Origin: Agarilytica sp045430345
GTDB lineage: Bacteria > Pseudomonadota > Gammaproteobacteria > Pseudomonadales > Cellvibrionaceae
Length of the DNA: 64,000 nucleotides
Direction: 5' to 3'
NCBI GenBank assembly: GCA_045430345.1
Contig: JAILXT010000001.1
Span: forward strand, 62,001-126,000
Positions 33,820-43,985 of the stretch are shown piece by piece (position 1 is the stretch's first letter; each line of letters starts with the position of its first letter). Made by a program: the position numbers and the translations under genes. Under the pieces are notes generated by a model. That model did not search any database and was not told the DNA's origin. It saw only the letters and a list, made by a program, of their open reading frames with translations.

Positions 33820-34181
33820 GGTGAATGCTGTCGCCTGTTTTTCCTTGTTGAACGTGCCATTTCTTGGCTTTGAAGCGAAACGATCGAGAAAATCCTGAAC
33901 TCCTTCCTCAAAACACACTAAATTCTGCTAAATACGCGAAAGAAACTTAGAAAGTGATTTGCAGATCGAAAAATAGTCGATATTTTCCTTTTAGGTTGAA
34001 AATTGCTCATAAATCACAGCAATATATTGGGCAATAAGTTGAAAAAAAGCTATTTATAATGAATACTTACGACCAATACTGAAAGATTATTCGAGGTTTT
34101 GCGTCCGAAGCAAACGTGAGGCAAAATTTCCGATCGGTGGAATACAACTCCGATAATAATTTACAAATAAAGGATCTACTT
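33811..34181 (+). promoter_or_regulatory. AT-rich leader and promoter region of fimV
   Basis: The 370-bp gap holds a consensus -10 hexamer TATAAT (34055-34060) without an obvious -35 box at the right distance, suggesting activator dependence. The AT-rich block 33950-34060 is typical of a promoter region. AAGGA precedes the fimV start. No coding frame is convincing. Confidence 0.4.
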
Positions 34182-37100
34182 ATGGGTCACCGTTCGATAA
34201 TTTTGCTGATAGGTGCTTTGTGTACTTTCGTTGCCACAAACGTGAGTGCATTAGGTCTCGGCAAAATAACGCTTGATTCTGCGCTTAATCAACCTCTAAA
34301 GGGTCAAATTGAACTCTTTGAGGTTCGCGAACTCACCAAAGAAGAAATACGGGTGGAAATCGCGTCTCGCGAGGACTTTGATCGTATTGGGATTGATAAA
34401 ACCTACTTTCTAAGTGACCTCAAATTTGAAGTGGTGCTGGAAGGGGCCGGATCGCCCTACATCATCGTTACTTCCACTAAGTTAGTGAGAGAGCCTTTCA
34501 TTAATTTCCTGATTCAAGTGCAATGGCCGAGTGGCAAGTTGTTGCGTGAATACACTTTGTTGATGGACTTACCCGTTTTTTCAAACGAAGCGGCACCTAG
34601 CGTTCAAACATCGACTTCTGCTCCTTCCTCTCAAACATCCCAACCAGTACAGCAAACAGCAGAAACTGCACCGAGTAGCGCTTCATCATACAATCCAAGA
34701 TCATCCTATGAGCAAGCGCCTCCACGGCCAGCAGCTCAGGAAGTAAGCCCCACCTATACAGAAGATTCATACCAAGTACGTGCAAACGATACCTTATGGG
34801 AAATTGCAGCGTCGGTACGGCCTAATCGTTCCGTCAGTATTCATCAGACGATGATCGCAATTCAGCGCGAAAACCCAGAAGCATTTATTAATAACAATAT
34901 TAATCTGTTGAAATCAGGTCAAATATTACGTATCCCCGACCAAAATGACATGGCCGACCTTGTTCAGCGTGAAGCGGTTCGCGAGGTAGCGGTTCAAAAC
35001 GCGGCATGGTCGGGTGACGACGAAGTCAGCGGTGCCCAGCTTTCGGGTTCTAACTTATATGGTGATAGTGAAGATGCGCCTAGCGAACCTGAAGGGCGCT
35101 TGAGCTTAAGCTCACCGGATGACGCTTTTGATAGCTCTGAGGGCCGCACTAGCGGCTCAGCTGCGGATAGCAGTACCGAAGCGTTGGAAAACGAGTTGGC
35201 GATTACTATGGAGCAGCTGGATAAATCGTCTAGAGAAAACTCCGACTTACGTTCTAAGGTTTCTTCTCTAGAAGAACAGATAGAAACCATGGAGCGGATG
35301 GTTGAGGTTAGTAATGAGAGCCTTCGGGCGCTTGAGTTAGCGGCAAAGAAAAATGCCGACGAAGAAGCTGAAGCGGCAGAAGCAATAGAAGAAAGTTACG
35401 AGTCAGATAGTGATGACGTCGCTTACGATGATGAGCTAGAAGCTTCAAGTGACTTAGGCGATACATATGATGCCGAGGCGACGGACGAGCTTGATGAAAC
35501 GTCAGATGAGTACGCCTCAACCGAAGATTCACTAGAAGGTGGGACGTTTGATGACGACCTTACCTCGGACGCGTTTTCGGAAGACGGCAGTAGCGAAACA
35601 GATGATTTAGCGGGTGATGAAGGTGAGCTAGATACTGAGTCTTCATTAGACGAGGCGGATGAGGCTACAGAAGAGATGGCGGAAGCTACGCCCACTCCAG
35701 CGCCTAAAGCGGATAGCAAAAAAGTCGTTATCGCGCCACCTCAGCCAGAGAAAGGCATCGTCGATATCATTCTTGAGAACATTCTTTATATCGTCGCAGG
35801 TATTGTGATTCTTGCCGGTGGCGCCTTCTTTATCGTTCGTCAGAAATCAGCGGATGAAGACGAGTTCGATGACTTTATGCAGCAGCATGGTCTAGATGAG
35901 TCTGAGTCATTCGACGCCCCGGCTGAAGAAGCGCCGGTTGAAGATGATATTGATTTAGGTGACTTTGACGGTGGTGAAGAGACCGCTGCAGATGAAAGTA
36001 GTGATGAAGAGTCTGATGAAGCAGAATCGGAAGCTCAAACCGAAGATGTTGTCACTGAAGCGGACATTTACATTGCGTATGGTCGTTTTGATCGTGCGGA
36101 AGAAATGCTCTTGAAGGCCTTGTCTTCAGACCCGAGTGACCAAGATGTACGTTTAAAACTATTAGAAGTATATTCCAGCCAAGGGGATGCTGAACGTTTT
36201 GATCCTCACTATGCCAAGCTTCGTGCCTTTGCTTCGCCCAGTATTCTTGAGCGTGCAGATACACTTCGTCAGGGCATTCCTCATATTGCAGCCTTTGATG
36301 AGGCGAGCTTCGATGTTTCAGACGTGTCCAAGTTCTCTGGTGATGAAAGTGAGGGTGCATCCGAGCCTGTATCTGACGAAAGTGATTTTGAGGCGAGCCT
36401 AGATTTAGATGATGATTTGTCTACCGAGCTTGATACCGACCTGTCCCTAGACTTGGGTGATTCTGAAGAAAGTGACGATTTGTCTCTCGATATAGATCTC
36501 GGTGATTTGGATTCGGACGGTGACCCAGACAGCGCATTTGATTTGGATCTTCCCGGTGAAGATGAAACAGAATCAACGTCTCTAGATTTCTCCGGTATTG
36601 AAGAAGACAATACCGGGAGTGATGACCTTGGTGATTTGGATTTAGACTTTGATCTTGACGGCGATGCAGGTGATTCAGAAAGTCTTGACCTTGATATCGA
36701 TCTGGGTGGTGACGATACGGTAAGTGAGGAATCGGCAATTGCTGATTCTGTTCCGAGTGGTGAAGACGAGCTTTCTCTTGATGAGGGATTAGATTTTGAT
36801 CTTGGCGATTCTGATAGCGATGACCTTTCCGCTGATTTAAGCCTGGATATTGACGCTGAGCCTGAGTTGGAAATTGAGCCGGCATCCGATTCCTCCGATA
36901 ATCTTGATGACCTCGACCTGGATTTGACTAGCGAAGACAGTGGTGCGGGCTTAGGTGACTCGTTAGAAGCAGATCTCGCGTCGCTTGATGCAGACCTGGA
37001 TTTGGGCGACTTAGATCTCGGTGACTTAGATCTTGGTGGTAGTGCTAGCTCAGATGTCATTGAAGACGCTGCTGAACCGGCACCTGCAGAAGACAGTGTT

Positions 37101-37832
37101 GATTTTGATCTTGAAGCGGATCTAGGTTCGTTGGATGAAAGCGAGCTTGATTTAGGTTCAGAAGAATCTTCAGTAGGCAGTGACACCGTTGTCAATGAAG
37201 CCTTGAATGATGACTATATCGAACAAAAGCTTTCCGAAGATGTGGATATCGATATGGATTTCGACGAAATTCTTCCTTTGGAAGCTGAGTCTGAATCTTT
37301 ACCGGCGGCTGATGAGCTCGCTGAGACCGCAGCCCCTGATGATGACTTGGACTTGTCTTCTTTGGATGAAGAGTTAGATGCGCTTACGGCCAATGTTTCT
37401 GATGAGCCCGCTTCTGGGGACGCTGCCGCAGATATGGATGAGCCCGTCACTGATTTCGACGATTTTGAAGACGATCTTGAAAAGGATGAAGCCAACGCTG
37501 AAACCGTGAAATCGGATCATGTATCAGATAAGGCTGTCGAGGACATGGGTGAAGACACTATGTTCGATCAGGCTATTCAAGAAGTGCCTGAAGCTACCGG
37601 CGGTGACGTTGAGTTTGATTTGCCTGAAGTGAACCCAGATGATGTCGATGACGATGATTTGGATTTCTTGAGTGATAGTGATGAGACGGCTACCAAGCTT
37701 GATCTTGCTCGCGCATATATCGATATGGGTGATCAAGAAGGTGCCAGAGATATCATTCGCGAAGTAATGAATGAAGGTAACGATCAGCAAAAATCTGAGG
37801 CTGAGTCATTATTGGGCCGCTTAGACGGCTAA
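34182..37832 (+). CDS. fimV: FimV polar-organiser protein
   Basis: A 1216-residue inner-membrane protein. Order: signal (about 1-22, ends VSA); the FimV N-terminal domain (ITLDSALNQPLKGQIELFEV); a Gln/Pro/Ser linker; LysM peptidoglycan-binding domain (about 196-250); coiled coil (about 350-390); membrane helix (about 526-552); cytosolic TPR-like segment (about 622-670); a long Asp/Ser low-complexity region (about 710-980) with LGDLD repeats; and the FimV C-terminal domain (about 1167-1216). FimV organises pole, type IV pili, type II secretion and, in Pseudomonas, cAMP signalling through CyaB. I chose the ATG at 34182 with AAGGA upstream. Confidence 0.95.
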   Translation: MGHRSIILLIGALCTFVATNVSALGLGKITLDSALNQPLKGQIELFEVRELTKEEIRVEIASREDFDRIGIDKTYFLSDLKFEVVLEGAGSPYIIVTSTKLVREPFINFLIQVQWPSGKLLREYTLLMDLPVFSNEAAPSVQTSTSAPSSQTSQPVQQTAETAPSSASSYNPRSSYEQAPPRPAAQEVSPTYTEDSYQVRANDTLWEIAASVRPNRSVSIHQTMIAIQRENPEAFINNNINLLKSGQILRIPDQNDMADLVQREAVREVAVQNAAWSGDDEVSGAQLSGSNLYGDSEDAPSEPEGRLSLSSPDDAFDSSEGRTSGSAADSSTEALENELAITMEQLDKSSRENSDLRSKVSSLEEQIETMERMVEVSNESLRALELAAKKNADEEAEAAEAIEESYESDSDDVAYDDELEASSDLGDTYDAEATDELDETSDEYASTEDSLEGGTFDDDLTSDAFSEDGSSETDDLAGDEGELDTESSLDEADEATEEMAEATPTPAPKADSKKVVIAPPQPEKGIVDIILENILYIVAGIVILAGGAFFIVRQKSADEDEFDDFMQQHGLDESESFDAPAEEAPVEDDIDLGDFDGGEETAADESSDEESDEAESEAQTEDVVTEADIYIAYGRFDRAEEMLLKALSSDPSDQDVRLKLLEVYSSQGDAERFDPHYAKLRAFASPSILERADTLRQGIPHIAAFDEASFDVSDVSKFSGDESEGASEPVSDESDFEASLDLDDDLSTELDTDLSLDLGDSEESDDLSLDIDLGDLDSDGDPDSAFDLDLPGEDETESTSLDFSGIEEDNTGSDDLGDLDLDFDLDGDAGDSESLDLDIDLGGDDTVSEESAIADSVPSGEDELSLDEGLDFDLGDSDSDDLSADLSLDIDAEPELEIEPASDSSDNLDDLDLDLTSEDSGAGLGDSLEADLASLDADLDLGDLDLGDLDLGGSASSDVIEDAAEPAPAEDSVDFDLEADLGSLDESELDLGSEESSVGSDTVVNEALNDDYIEQKLSEDVDIDMDFDEILPLEAESESLPAADELAETAAPDDDLDLSSLDEELDALTANVSDEPASGDAAADMDEPVTDFDDFEDDLEKDEANAETVKSDHVSDKAVEDMGEDTMFDQAIQEVPEATGGDVEFDLPEVNPDDVDDDDLDFLSDSDETATKLDLARAYIDMGDQEGARDIIREVMNEGNDQQKSEAESLLGRLDG

Positions 37833-37872
37833 ACCCAAAAGGCTAAAACTCGCCTAAGATTTCGATACTAAT

Positions 37873-37900
37873 GGCCTTGCACGATGTGCAGGGCCTTTTT
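37873..37900 (+). terminator. Terminator of fimV
   Basis: A 10-bp stem GGCCTTGCAC / GTGCAGGGCC with one G-U pair, loop GAT, and a T5 run, 41 bp after the fimV stop. It argues against a truA start before about 37910. Confidence 0.85.
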
Positions 37901-37953
37901 ATTTCTGGGTGTTTATTTTTAGAGATCAGTTTTGCGTATTATTTGTGAATATT

Positions 37954-38796
37954 ATGTATACCCGCAATTGTGAAATTAAACCCGGCGTTGATTTTCCTCC
38001 CGACATGCATCGTGTTGCATTGGGCGTGGCGTATAACGGTGCGACCTATAATGGTTTCCAGCGTCAGGCCTCGACAGCGAGTACTGTACAAGCCTATTTG
38101 GAGTCGGCTTTGTCTGGCGTGGCGGCCGAGCCAATTTCACTTGTCTGCGCTGGGCGAACGGATGCCGGAGTGCATGCGGCGGAACAAGTCGTTCATTTTG
38201 ATACCTTGGCCCAGCGTCCAGCGAAAGCATGGGTAAAAGGCGTTAATTGCAAGTTGCCTGACGATATCCGCGTGCATTGGGCGAAGTCGGTACCGCCAAG
38301 TTTCCATGCACGCTTTAGCGCAACATCTAGAACCTATCGATACGTCTTACTGAGTGCTGACGTTCGACCCGCGTATTTGCATAAAAATGTCACGTGGACT
38401 CAATACTGCTTGGATATTTCGCGTATGCAAGCGGCTGCCAACTACCTTGTGGGTGAACATCATTTTTCGTCATTTCGTTCTTCTCGATGCCAGGCCAATA
38501 ACCCGGTTAGGACCGTCGAGTATTTAACATTGAAACAGCAGGGCCCGTTTATTGTCGTGGAGATCAAGGCAAATGCGTTCTTGCATCATATGGTCCGCAA
38601 TATCGTGGGAACCCTTATCGATGTGGGGCGGGGGGCTTACAGCCCGGAGTGGGTAGGTGAAGTACTTGCTTTAGGGGATCGGACCAAGGCCGCTGCGACA
38701 GCGAGTCCCTGCGGCCTTTATTTCGTGAAAGCGGAGTATCATGCCGACTTTGGCTTACCTCGCCATGAAATGGGACCTTTATTTCTCCAGGTATGA
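37954..38796 (+). CDS. truA: tRNA pseudouridine(38-40) synthase TruA
   Basis: The enzyme makes pseudouridine at positions 38-40 of the tRNA anticodon arm. The catalytic Asp sits in AGRTDAGVHA (residue 70 from this start, 53 from the ATG at 38005), and HHFSSFRSSRCQAN and HHMVRNIVG are family stretches. The start is uncertain: ATG at 37954 gives 280 residues, ATG at 38005 (MHRVALGVAYNG) gives 263, and neither has a strong ribosome site. E. coli TruA has 270. The position after fimV is the Pseudomonas arrangement. Confidence 0.92.
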   Translation: MYTRNCEIKPGVDFPPDMHRVALGVAYNGATYNGFQRQASTASTVQAYLESALSGVAAEPISLVCAGRTDAGVHAAEQVVHFDTLAQRPAKAWVKGVNCKLPDDIRVHWAKSVPPSFHARFSATSRTYRYVLLSADVRPAYLHKNVTWTQYCLDISRMQAAANYLVGEHHFSSFRSSRCQANNPVRTVEYLTLKQQGPFIVVEIKANAFLHHMVRNIVGTLIDVGRGAYSPEWVGEVLALGDRTKAAATASPCGLYFVKAEYHADFGLPRHEMGPLFLQV

Positions 38797-38935
38797 GGTA
38801 AAAGGCCCGAAAATTCGGCTGACTTCATCATCGAATAATTATTCCTAGGCAACTCATAGCCAGCCACAACTGTTAGATTTTCTGGTAAGATCGCGGACCT
38901 TGTGCTGAAAATTCAACAAAGTTTTAGGGCCTTAC

Positions 38936-39598
38936 GTGAAACAGACCGAAATGAAGGCTCAGCTGGAGCTGCCAACACGCGTTAAGATCTGTGGGATCAC
39001 CCGTGTGCAGGACGCTCGTTACGCGGCAGGTTCCGGTGCGGACGCCATTGGTATCGTATTTTACCCGCCGAGCTCACGCTTTGTATCCGATCTGGTTTTG
39101 GCAAGAGACATCGCTCTGGCTGTAGGGCCGCTCGTGACGGTTGTTGGTTTATTTGTTGATGCTGTGCCTCAGGATATAGAGAAGACACTGGCTGAGGTTC
39201 CCTTGAACCTATTGCAGTTTCACGGCGGGGAACAGAATGCTGACTGTGAACGTTTTGGAAGGCCATTTATCAAAGCCTTGCGTATGAAAGAAAGCATAGA
39301 GGTAGAAGCGGTGATGGCCTCATACCCATCAGCATCAGGTTTCTTACTGGATACATACGTAAGCGGCTCCCCTGGGGGCACCGGCCAAGTGTTTGATTGG
39401 GAGCGGGTGCCAAGTCAGCCAGCAAAACCGATTATTTTGGCGGGCGGCCTGGACGAACATAATGTACATGAGGCGGTGCAGATCGCATCGCCCTATGCTG
39501 TTGATGTCAGCGGTGGCGTGGAAGCGCAGCCGGGTATCAAAAGCTATGAAAAAATTAACGCCTTTATTAAAAGTGCAAAAGGGGTAAGTCACGCGTGA
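38936..39598 (+). CDS. trpF: Phosphoribosylanthranilate isomerase
   Basis: A 220-residue TIM barrel catalysing the Amadori rearrangement of N-(5-phosphoribosyl)anthranilate in tryptophan synthesis. The catalytic Cys lies in KICGITR, the acid in LFVDAVPQDI, and the phosphate-binding loop in LAGGLDEHNV and DVSGGVE. The start is GTG at 38936, or the ATG five codons later. It is separate from trpC and overlaps trpB by four bases (GTGA), so trpFBA is a tight unit. Confidence 0.95.
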   Translation: MKQTEMKAQLELPTRVKICGITRVQDARYAAGSGADAIGIVFYPPSSRFVSDLVLARDIALAVGPLVTVVGLFVDAVPQDIEKTLAEVPLNLLQFHGGEQNADCERFGRPFIKALRMKESIEVEAVMASYPSASGFLLDTYVSGSPGGTGQVFDWERVPSQPAKPIILAGGLDEHNVHEAVQIASPYAVDVSGGVEAQPGIKSYEKINAFIKSAKGVSHA

Positions 39599-40806
39599 GC
39601 GAGCAAGTAGATTATAAATCTGTACCGGATGCCAAAGGCCATTTTGGTCCTTATGGTGGACGCTTTGTATCTGAAACATTGATGCATGCTTTGGACGAGC
39701 TAGAAGAAATTTATTTCCGGGTAAAAGATGACCCAAGTTTTCAGGCGGAATTCGATAATGACTTAGCCCATTATGTTGGCCGTCCTTCACCGCTGTATTT
39801 TGCCGAACGTTGGACCGAACAGCGTGGCGGCGCGCAAATTTATCTTAAGCGTGAGGATCTAAACCATACTGGCGCACACAAAGTAAACAATACGATTGGT
39901 CAGGCTTTGTTGGCGAAATACACCGGTAAACAACGTGTTATTGCGGAAACTGGCGCGGGGCAGCACGGGGTTGCTACAGCGACAGTTGCTGCGCGTCTAG
40001 GCTTAGAATGTGTGGTTTATATGGGGGCCGAAGACGTAAAACGTCAGGCGCTTAATGTTTACCGAATGAAACTCTTGGGCGCAACGGTTGTGCCAGTTGA
40101 GTCTGGGTCGAAAACGCTTAAAGATGCGATGAATGAAGCGATGCGTGACTGGGTCACCAACGTCGACAATACCTTTTACATTATTGGTACTGTTGCAGGC
40201 CCACACCCTTATCCGCAGCTTGTCCGTGATTTTCAATGTGTTATCGGTCGCGAAGCGCGAGCACAGTGTTTGGAAATGACCGGAAAATTACCCAATGCCC
40301 TAGTGGCCTGCGTCGGCGGCGGCTCGAATGCGATTGGTTTGTTTCATCCCTTTTTGGACGATAAAGAAGTGAAGATGTATGGCGTTGAAGCGGGTGGTTT
40401 TGGTGTTGAAACAGGTAAGCATGCAGCGCCCTTAAATGACGGCATACCCGGTATTTTACATGGTAATCGTACCTATCTTATGGAAGATGAGAACGGCCAG
40501 ATTATAGAAACACATTCTGTTTCAGCCGGTTTAGATTACCCCGGCGTTGGTCCAGAGCATTCCTGGTTAAAAGATATTGGTCGTGCCGAATATGTGGCGA
40601 TCAATGACGACGAAGCGATGGATGGGTTTCGAACACTCACACGTGTTGAAGGCATTATGCCCGCGTTGGAGTCGTCTCACGCAATTGCTTACGCACATAA
40701 ATTAGCGCCAACAATGAATAAGGACGAGATCATTATCGTGAACTTATCTGGGCGTGGCGATAAAGATATTTTAACCGTCGCGAATATCGACGGCATCGAC
40801 GTATAA
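39595..40806 (+). CDS. trpB: Tryptophan synthase beta subunit
   Basis: A 403-residue PLP enzyme that joins indole with serine. The PLP-binding Lys lies in LNHTGAHKVNN, and GAGQHGVATATVAA and CVGGGSNAIG hold the other cofactor contacts. It starts with GTG in a GTGA overlap with trpF. In Pseudomonas aeruginosa trpBA lies elsewhere beside the regulator TrpI, so trpF and trpBA are united here in a different arrangement. Confidence 0.97.
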   Translation: MSEQVDYKSVPDAKGHFGPYGGRFVSETLMHALDELEEIYFRVKDDPSFQAEFDNDLAHYVGRPSPLYFAERWTEQRGGAQIYLKREDLNHTGAHKVNNTIGQALLAKYTGKQRVIAETGAGQHGVATATVAARLGLECVVYMGAEDVKRQALNVYRMKLLGATVVPVESGSKTLKDAMNEAMRDWVTNVDNTFYIIGTVAGPHPYPQLVRDFQCVIGREARAQCLEMTGKLPNALVACVGGGSNAIGLFHPFLDDKEVKMYGVEAGGFGVETGKHAAPLNDGIPGILHGNRTYLMEDENGQIIETHSVSAGLDYPGVGPEHSWLKDIGRAEYVAINDDEAMDGFRTLTRVEGIMPALESSHAIAYAHKLAPTMNKDEIIIVNLSGRGDKDILTVANIDGIDV

Positions 40807-40818
40807 AGGGCTTTGTAA

Positions 40819-41628
40819 GTGAATAGAATTCAAAAGACGTTAACGAGCCTTAAAGAAGAAGGGCGCAAAGCGCTTGCGTGCTACATCGTTGTGGGTGATC
40901 CAGGACCGGAAGTCAGCTTGCCTGCAATGCATGCTTTAGTGGATGGCGGTGTGGATATTATCGAGCTGGGGGTGCCGTTCTCCGACCCGATGGCAGAAGG
41001 CCCTGTGATTCAAAAAGGACATGAACGCTCTCTTGTGCATAATACCAGTTTGCGCGATACCTTTGATTTGGTTAGGCAGTTCAGGCAAAGTAACGCGCAC
41101 ACGCCAGTGGTGCTAATGGGCTATGCGAACCCTATTGAACGTATGGGGTACGATGTCTGTGCTCAGCGCGCTTCGGAGGCGGGTGTTGATGGTATTTTGA
41201 CTGTGGACCTTCCTGCTGAAGAAGCGAAGCAACCACACCAGTATTTTAAGCAGGGCGGCATAGAAAATATTTTTTTGCTAGCGCCGACTACCACTGAAGC
41301 GCGTATGCAAAATGTGCTGGAATTAGCTGGTGGTTTTGTTTACTACGTATCCCTCAAAGGGGTTACCGGCGCGGGGCATTTGGATATTGAATCCGTTAGT
41401 GAGCGATTGTCGACGATTAAACAGAAGACCGAGCTGCCCGTGTTGGTTGGTTTCGGTATTAAAGATGCGGAATCCGCGGTTGCTGTTGCCGGTGTTTCAG
41501 ATGGTGTGGTTGTGGGCAGCGTATTGGTGGACGCGATGGGCAAATACGGCGCCGGAGATACGCAGGCGATTACCGAAAAGTTAAAAGATATTGTTCGTCC
41601 AATGCGAAGCGCGTTGGACGCATTGTAA
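40819..41628 (+). CDS. trpA: Tryptophan synthase alpha subunit
   Basis: A 269-residue TIM barrel that cleaves indole-3-glycerol phosphate to indole and passes it to TrpB. The catalytic Glu lies in DIIELGVPFSDPMAEGP, the Asp in GVDGILTVDLPAEEA. GTG start, 12 bp after trpB. This ends the trpFBA run; accD follows after 52 bp. Confidence 0.97.
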   Translation: MNRIQKTLTSLKEEGRKALACYIVVGDPGPEVSLPAMHALVDGGVDIIELGVPFSDPMAEGPVIQKGHERSLVHNTSLRDTFDLVRQFRQSNAHTPVVLMGYANPIERMGYDVCAQRASEAGVDGILTVDLPAEEAKQPHQYFKQGGIENIFLLAPTTTEARMQNVLELAGGFVYYVSLKGVTGAGHLDIESVSERLSTIKQKTELPVLVGFGIKDAESAVAVAGVSDGVVVGSVLVDAMGKYGAGDTQAITEKLKDIVRPMRSALDAL

Positions 41629-41680
41629 GTGGTGTAACACACCTCACTTTTTAAGAATAAAACGACAGAAGATTATACGT

Positions 41681-42553
41681 ATGAGTTGGTTAGATAAAAT
41701 TGTTCCTACAGTTGTACGGTCAGAAAATAAGAGTAGTAAGGTACCTGAAGGCGTTTGGAAAAAATGCTCAAAATGTGCATCGGTTCTTTACCGACCAGAA
41801 CTTGAAAAGAATCTTGATGTTTGTCCTAAATGCGAACATCACATGCGTATTGGCGCGCGTCGCCGTTTAGATGTTTTCTTGGATACAGATGGTCGTGAAG
41901 AATTAGCGACGGACGTGTTACCCATTGATCGCTTAAAATTTAAAGATGTTAAAAAATATCGCGACCGTTTGAGTGCAGCCCAAAAATCTACGGGTGAGAA
42001 AGATGCCTTAGTGGCGATGAAAGGTACTTTAAAAGGTATGCCAGTTGTGGCGAGTGCTTTTGAGTTCGCTTTTCATGGCGGCTCTATGGGCTATGTCGTT
42101 GGTGAGCGTTTCACGCGCGCCGCTCAAGTGGCTCTGGAAGAGCGCCGCCCTTATGTTTGTTTTTCTGCAACCGGTGGAGCACGCATGCAGGAAGCATTGA
42201 TCTCGCTTATGCAGATGGCTAAGACCAGTGCGGTGATCGAACGAATGAAACAAGAAGGCGTACCCTTTCTTTCTATCATGACCGACCCAGTATACGGTGG
42301 CGTATCCGCGAGCTTGGCTTTGTTGGGGGATATAAATGCTGCTGAGCCGGGTTCTCGTGCTGGTTTTGCTGGCCCTAATATTATTGAGCAAACGATTCGT
42401 CAGAAATTACCAAAAGGTTTTCAGCGAGCGGAATTCTTGATGGAACACGGCGCCATTGATTTAATTATTCCACGTACAGAAATGCGCGACCGACTGGCTT
42501 CTATCATCGCCAAATTTACCCACCAACCTCAACCAATATTAGAAATTAACTAA
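41681..42553 (+). CDS. accD: Acetyl-CoA carboxylase carboxyltransferase subunit beta
   Basis: A 290-residue subunit with the N-terminal zinc ribbon Cys29, Cys32, Cys48 and Cys51, and the crotonase-like core with SATGGARMQEALISLMQMAKT and TDPVYGGVSASLA. With AccA it transfers the carboxyl group to acetyl-CoA, making malonyl-CoA for fatty acids. I start at ATG 41681 (MSWLDKIVP), the family N-terminus, not the earlier frame opening. It precedes folC as in E. coli. Confidence 0.97.
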   Translation: MSWLDKIVPTVVRSENKSSKVPEGVWKKCSKCASVLYRPELEKNLDVCPKCEHHMRIGARRRLDVFLDTDGREELATDVLPIDRLKFKDVKKYRDRLSAAQKSTGEKDALVAMKGTLKGMPVVASAFEFAFHGGSMGYVVGERFTRAAQVALEERRPYVCFSATGGARMQEALISLMQMAKTSAVIERMKQEGVPFLSIMTDPVYGGVSASLALLGDINAAEPGSRAGFAGPNIIEQTIRQKLPKGFQRAEFLMEHGAIDLIIPRTEMRDRLASIIAKFTHQPQPILEIN

Positions 42554-42583
42554 CACTATATTGGTTTATACCGGATTCGCGCT

Positions 42584-43930
42584 TTGGCTGAATCGACACC
42601 TCGTTCTCTAAACGATTGGCTTACCTGGATGGAAACCCTCCATCCAAGTGAAATTGATCTTGGTCTTTCACGTATTGCTTCTGTCGCACACCGTTTAGGT
42701 ATTCACAAAGCAGGTTCAAACGTGGTGACTGTTGCGGGGACCAATGGAAAAGGTTCTTGTGTTCACGCTTTAGAACGTTTGTTGTTAAGCTCTGCTTCGA
42801 GAGTTGGTACGTATACGTCTCCCCATATACATGATTATAACGAACGTATTCGCATAAACGGGGAGTGTGTATCGGATGAGCGTCTGTGTCTCGCATTTGA
42901 GAAAATAAATCAAGCTCGTGCCGAGATATCCTTAACCTATTTTGAGTTTGGCACCTTAGCGGCATTGCTTCTATTTCAAGAAAGCGATTTAGACTTTTGG
43001 CTGTTGGAAGTCGGGCTTGGCGGAAGACTCGATGCGGTGAATATTATTGACCCAGATATTGCGGTTATCACATCGATAGACTTAGATCATGAGAGCTGGC
43101 TGGGAGAATCAAGAGAGGCTATCGCAGCTGAGAAGCTCGGCATTCTTCGTCGGGGTATTCCATGTGTGTGCTCGGAAACAAGGCTGACAAAAAGCATGAA
43201 AATCGCTTTTCAACTGCATGAAGTATCGTTGTATTTAAGGGGCGAGGCTTTTGGTTTTCAAAACGATACTGCATTTGCAAGGTTTCACTATTCTGTCTCT
43301 CAAAACGTGGAGCAGGCTATTGAGCGCTGTAATTTGGTAAAGACGATTACCTCAGATACACCAGCGCTGCCGTTACAGAGTGTTTCTGCGGCCTTGCAAG
43401 CATTCGAGCTTTGCTCTGTATTAGCCCAAGGGATTCACCTCGACCCAGAAAAAATCACGAAGGTGGTGGGGAGCTTATCTTTACCTGGTCGGTTTGAGTT
43501 AATCGAGACGCCGCATATGACCGTTGTTTTGGATGTTGCTCATAACCCTGCGGCGACGAAGCTGCTTGCTGAAAATCTTGAACGACGAGTAGGGCATGTC
43601 GACTACGCCGTTGTCGCGATGATGGCAGATAAGAAAATAACCTCGGCTTTAGCGCCGCTGTGCTCGCGAGTGTTATCTTGGCTACCCGCTAAAATAGCGC
43701 ACCTAGAGCGCTCCGCTTCAGCAGAGGATATTGGCACAGCACTATCCGAACTGGATGTCGGTGACGATAAAGTTCAGCTGTGTCAGAATGTGGCATCTGC
43801 GCTGGAGACTATTCTTGATTCCGTGGTAAAACAGGGTGCCAGCGCCCATAAGCCAACGGTGCTAGTGTGTGGTTCCTTTTTTACCGTGGAAGTGGCTAAA
43901 GCGTGGCTGAATGATCTTTTTCGCGATTGA
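42584..43930 (+). CDS. folC: Bifunctional dihydrofolate / folylpolyglutamate synthase
   Basis: A 448-residue Mur-ligase family enzyme that adds glutamate to dihydropteroate and folates. The P-loop AGTNGKGS is at 51-58, and LEVGLGGRLDAVNIIDPDIAVITSIDLDHESWLG is the central region. The likely start is TTG at 42584, since the next ATG (residue 16) would lose the usual N-terminal helix. The gene is 31 bp after accD. folC follows accD in many gammaproteobacteria. Confidence 0.94.
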   Translation: MAESTPRSLNDWLTWMETLHPSEIDLGLSRIASVAHRLGIHKAGSNVVTVAGTNGKGSCVHALERLLLSSASRVGTYTSPHIHDYNERIRINGECVSDERLCLAFEKINQARAEISLTYFEFGTLAALLLFQESDLDFWLLEVGLGGRLDAVNIIDPDIAVITSIDLDHESWLGESREAIAAEKLGILRRGIPCVCSETRLTKSMKIAFQLHEVSLYLRGEAFGFQNDTAFARFHYSVSQNVEQAIERCNLVKTITSDTPALPLQSVSAALQAFELCSVLAQGIHLDPEKITKVVGSLSLPGRFELIETPHMTVVLDVAHNPAATKLLAENLERRVGHVDYAVVAMMADKKITSALAPLCSRVLSWLPAKIAHLERSASAEDIGTALSELDVGDDKVQLCQNVASALETILDSVVKQGASAHKPTVLVCGSFFTVEVAKAWLNDLFRD

Positions 43931-43985
43931 TTTTCCCGATGAGTATCCTTATCGACAGACAAATGAATAATATTGAGAAAGCAGG

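Noticed and set aside
36281..37195. 304-codon minus-strand Ser/Arg-rich frame inside fimV
   Set aside because: It mirrors the Asp/Ser codon bias of the FimV acidic region; it has no protein-like pattern.
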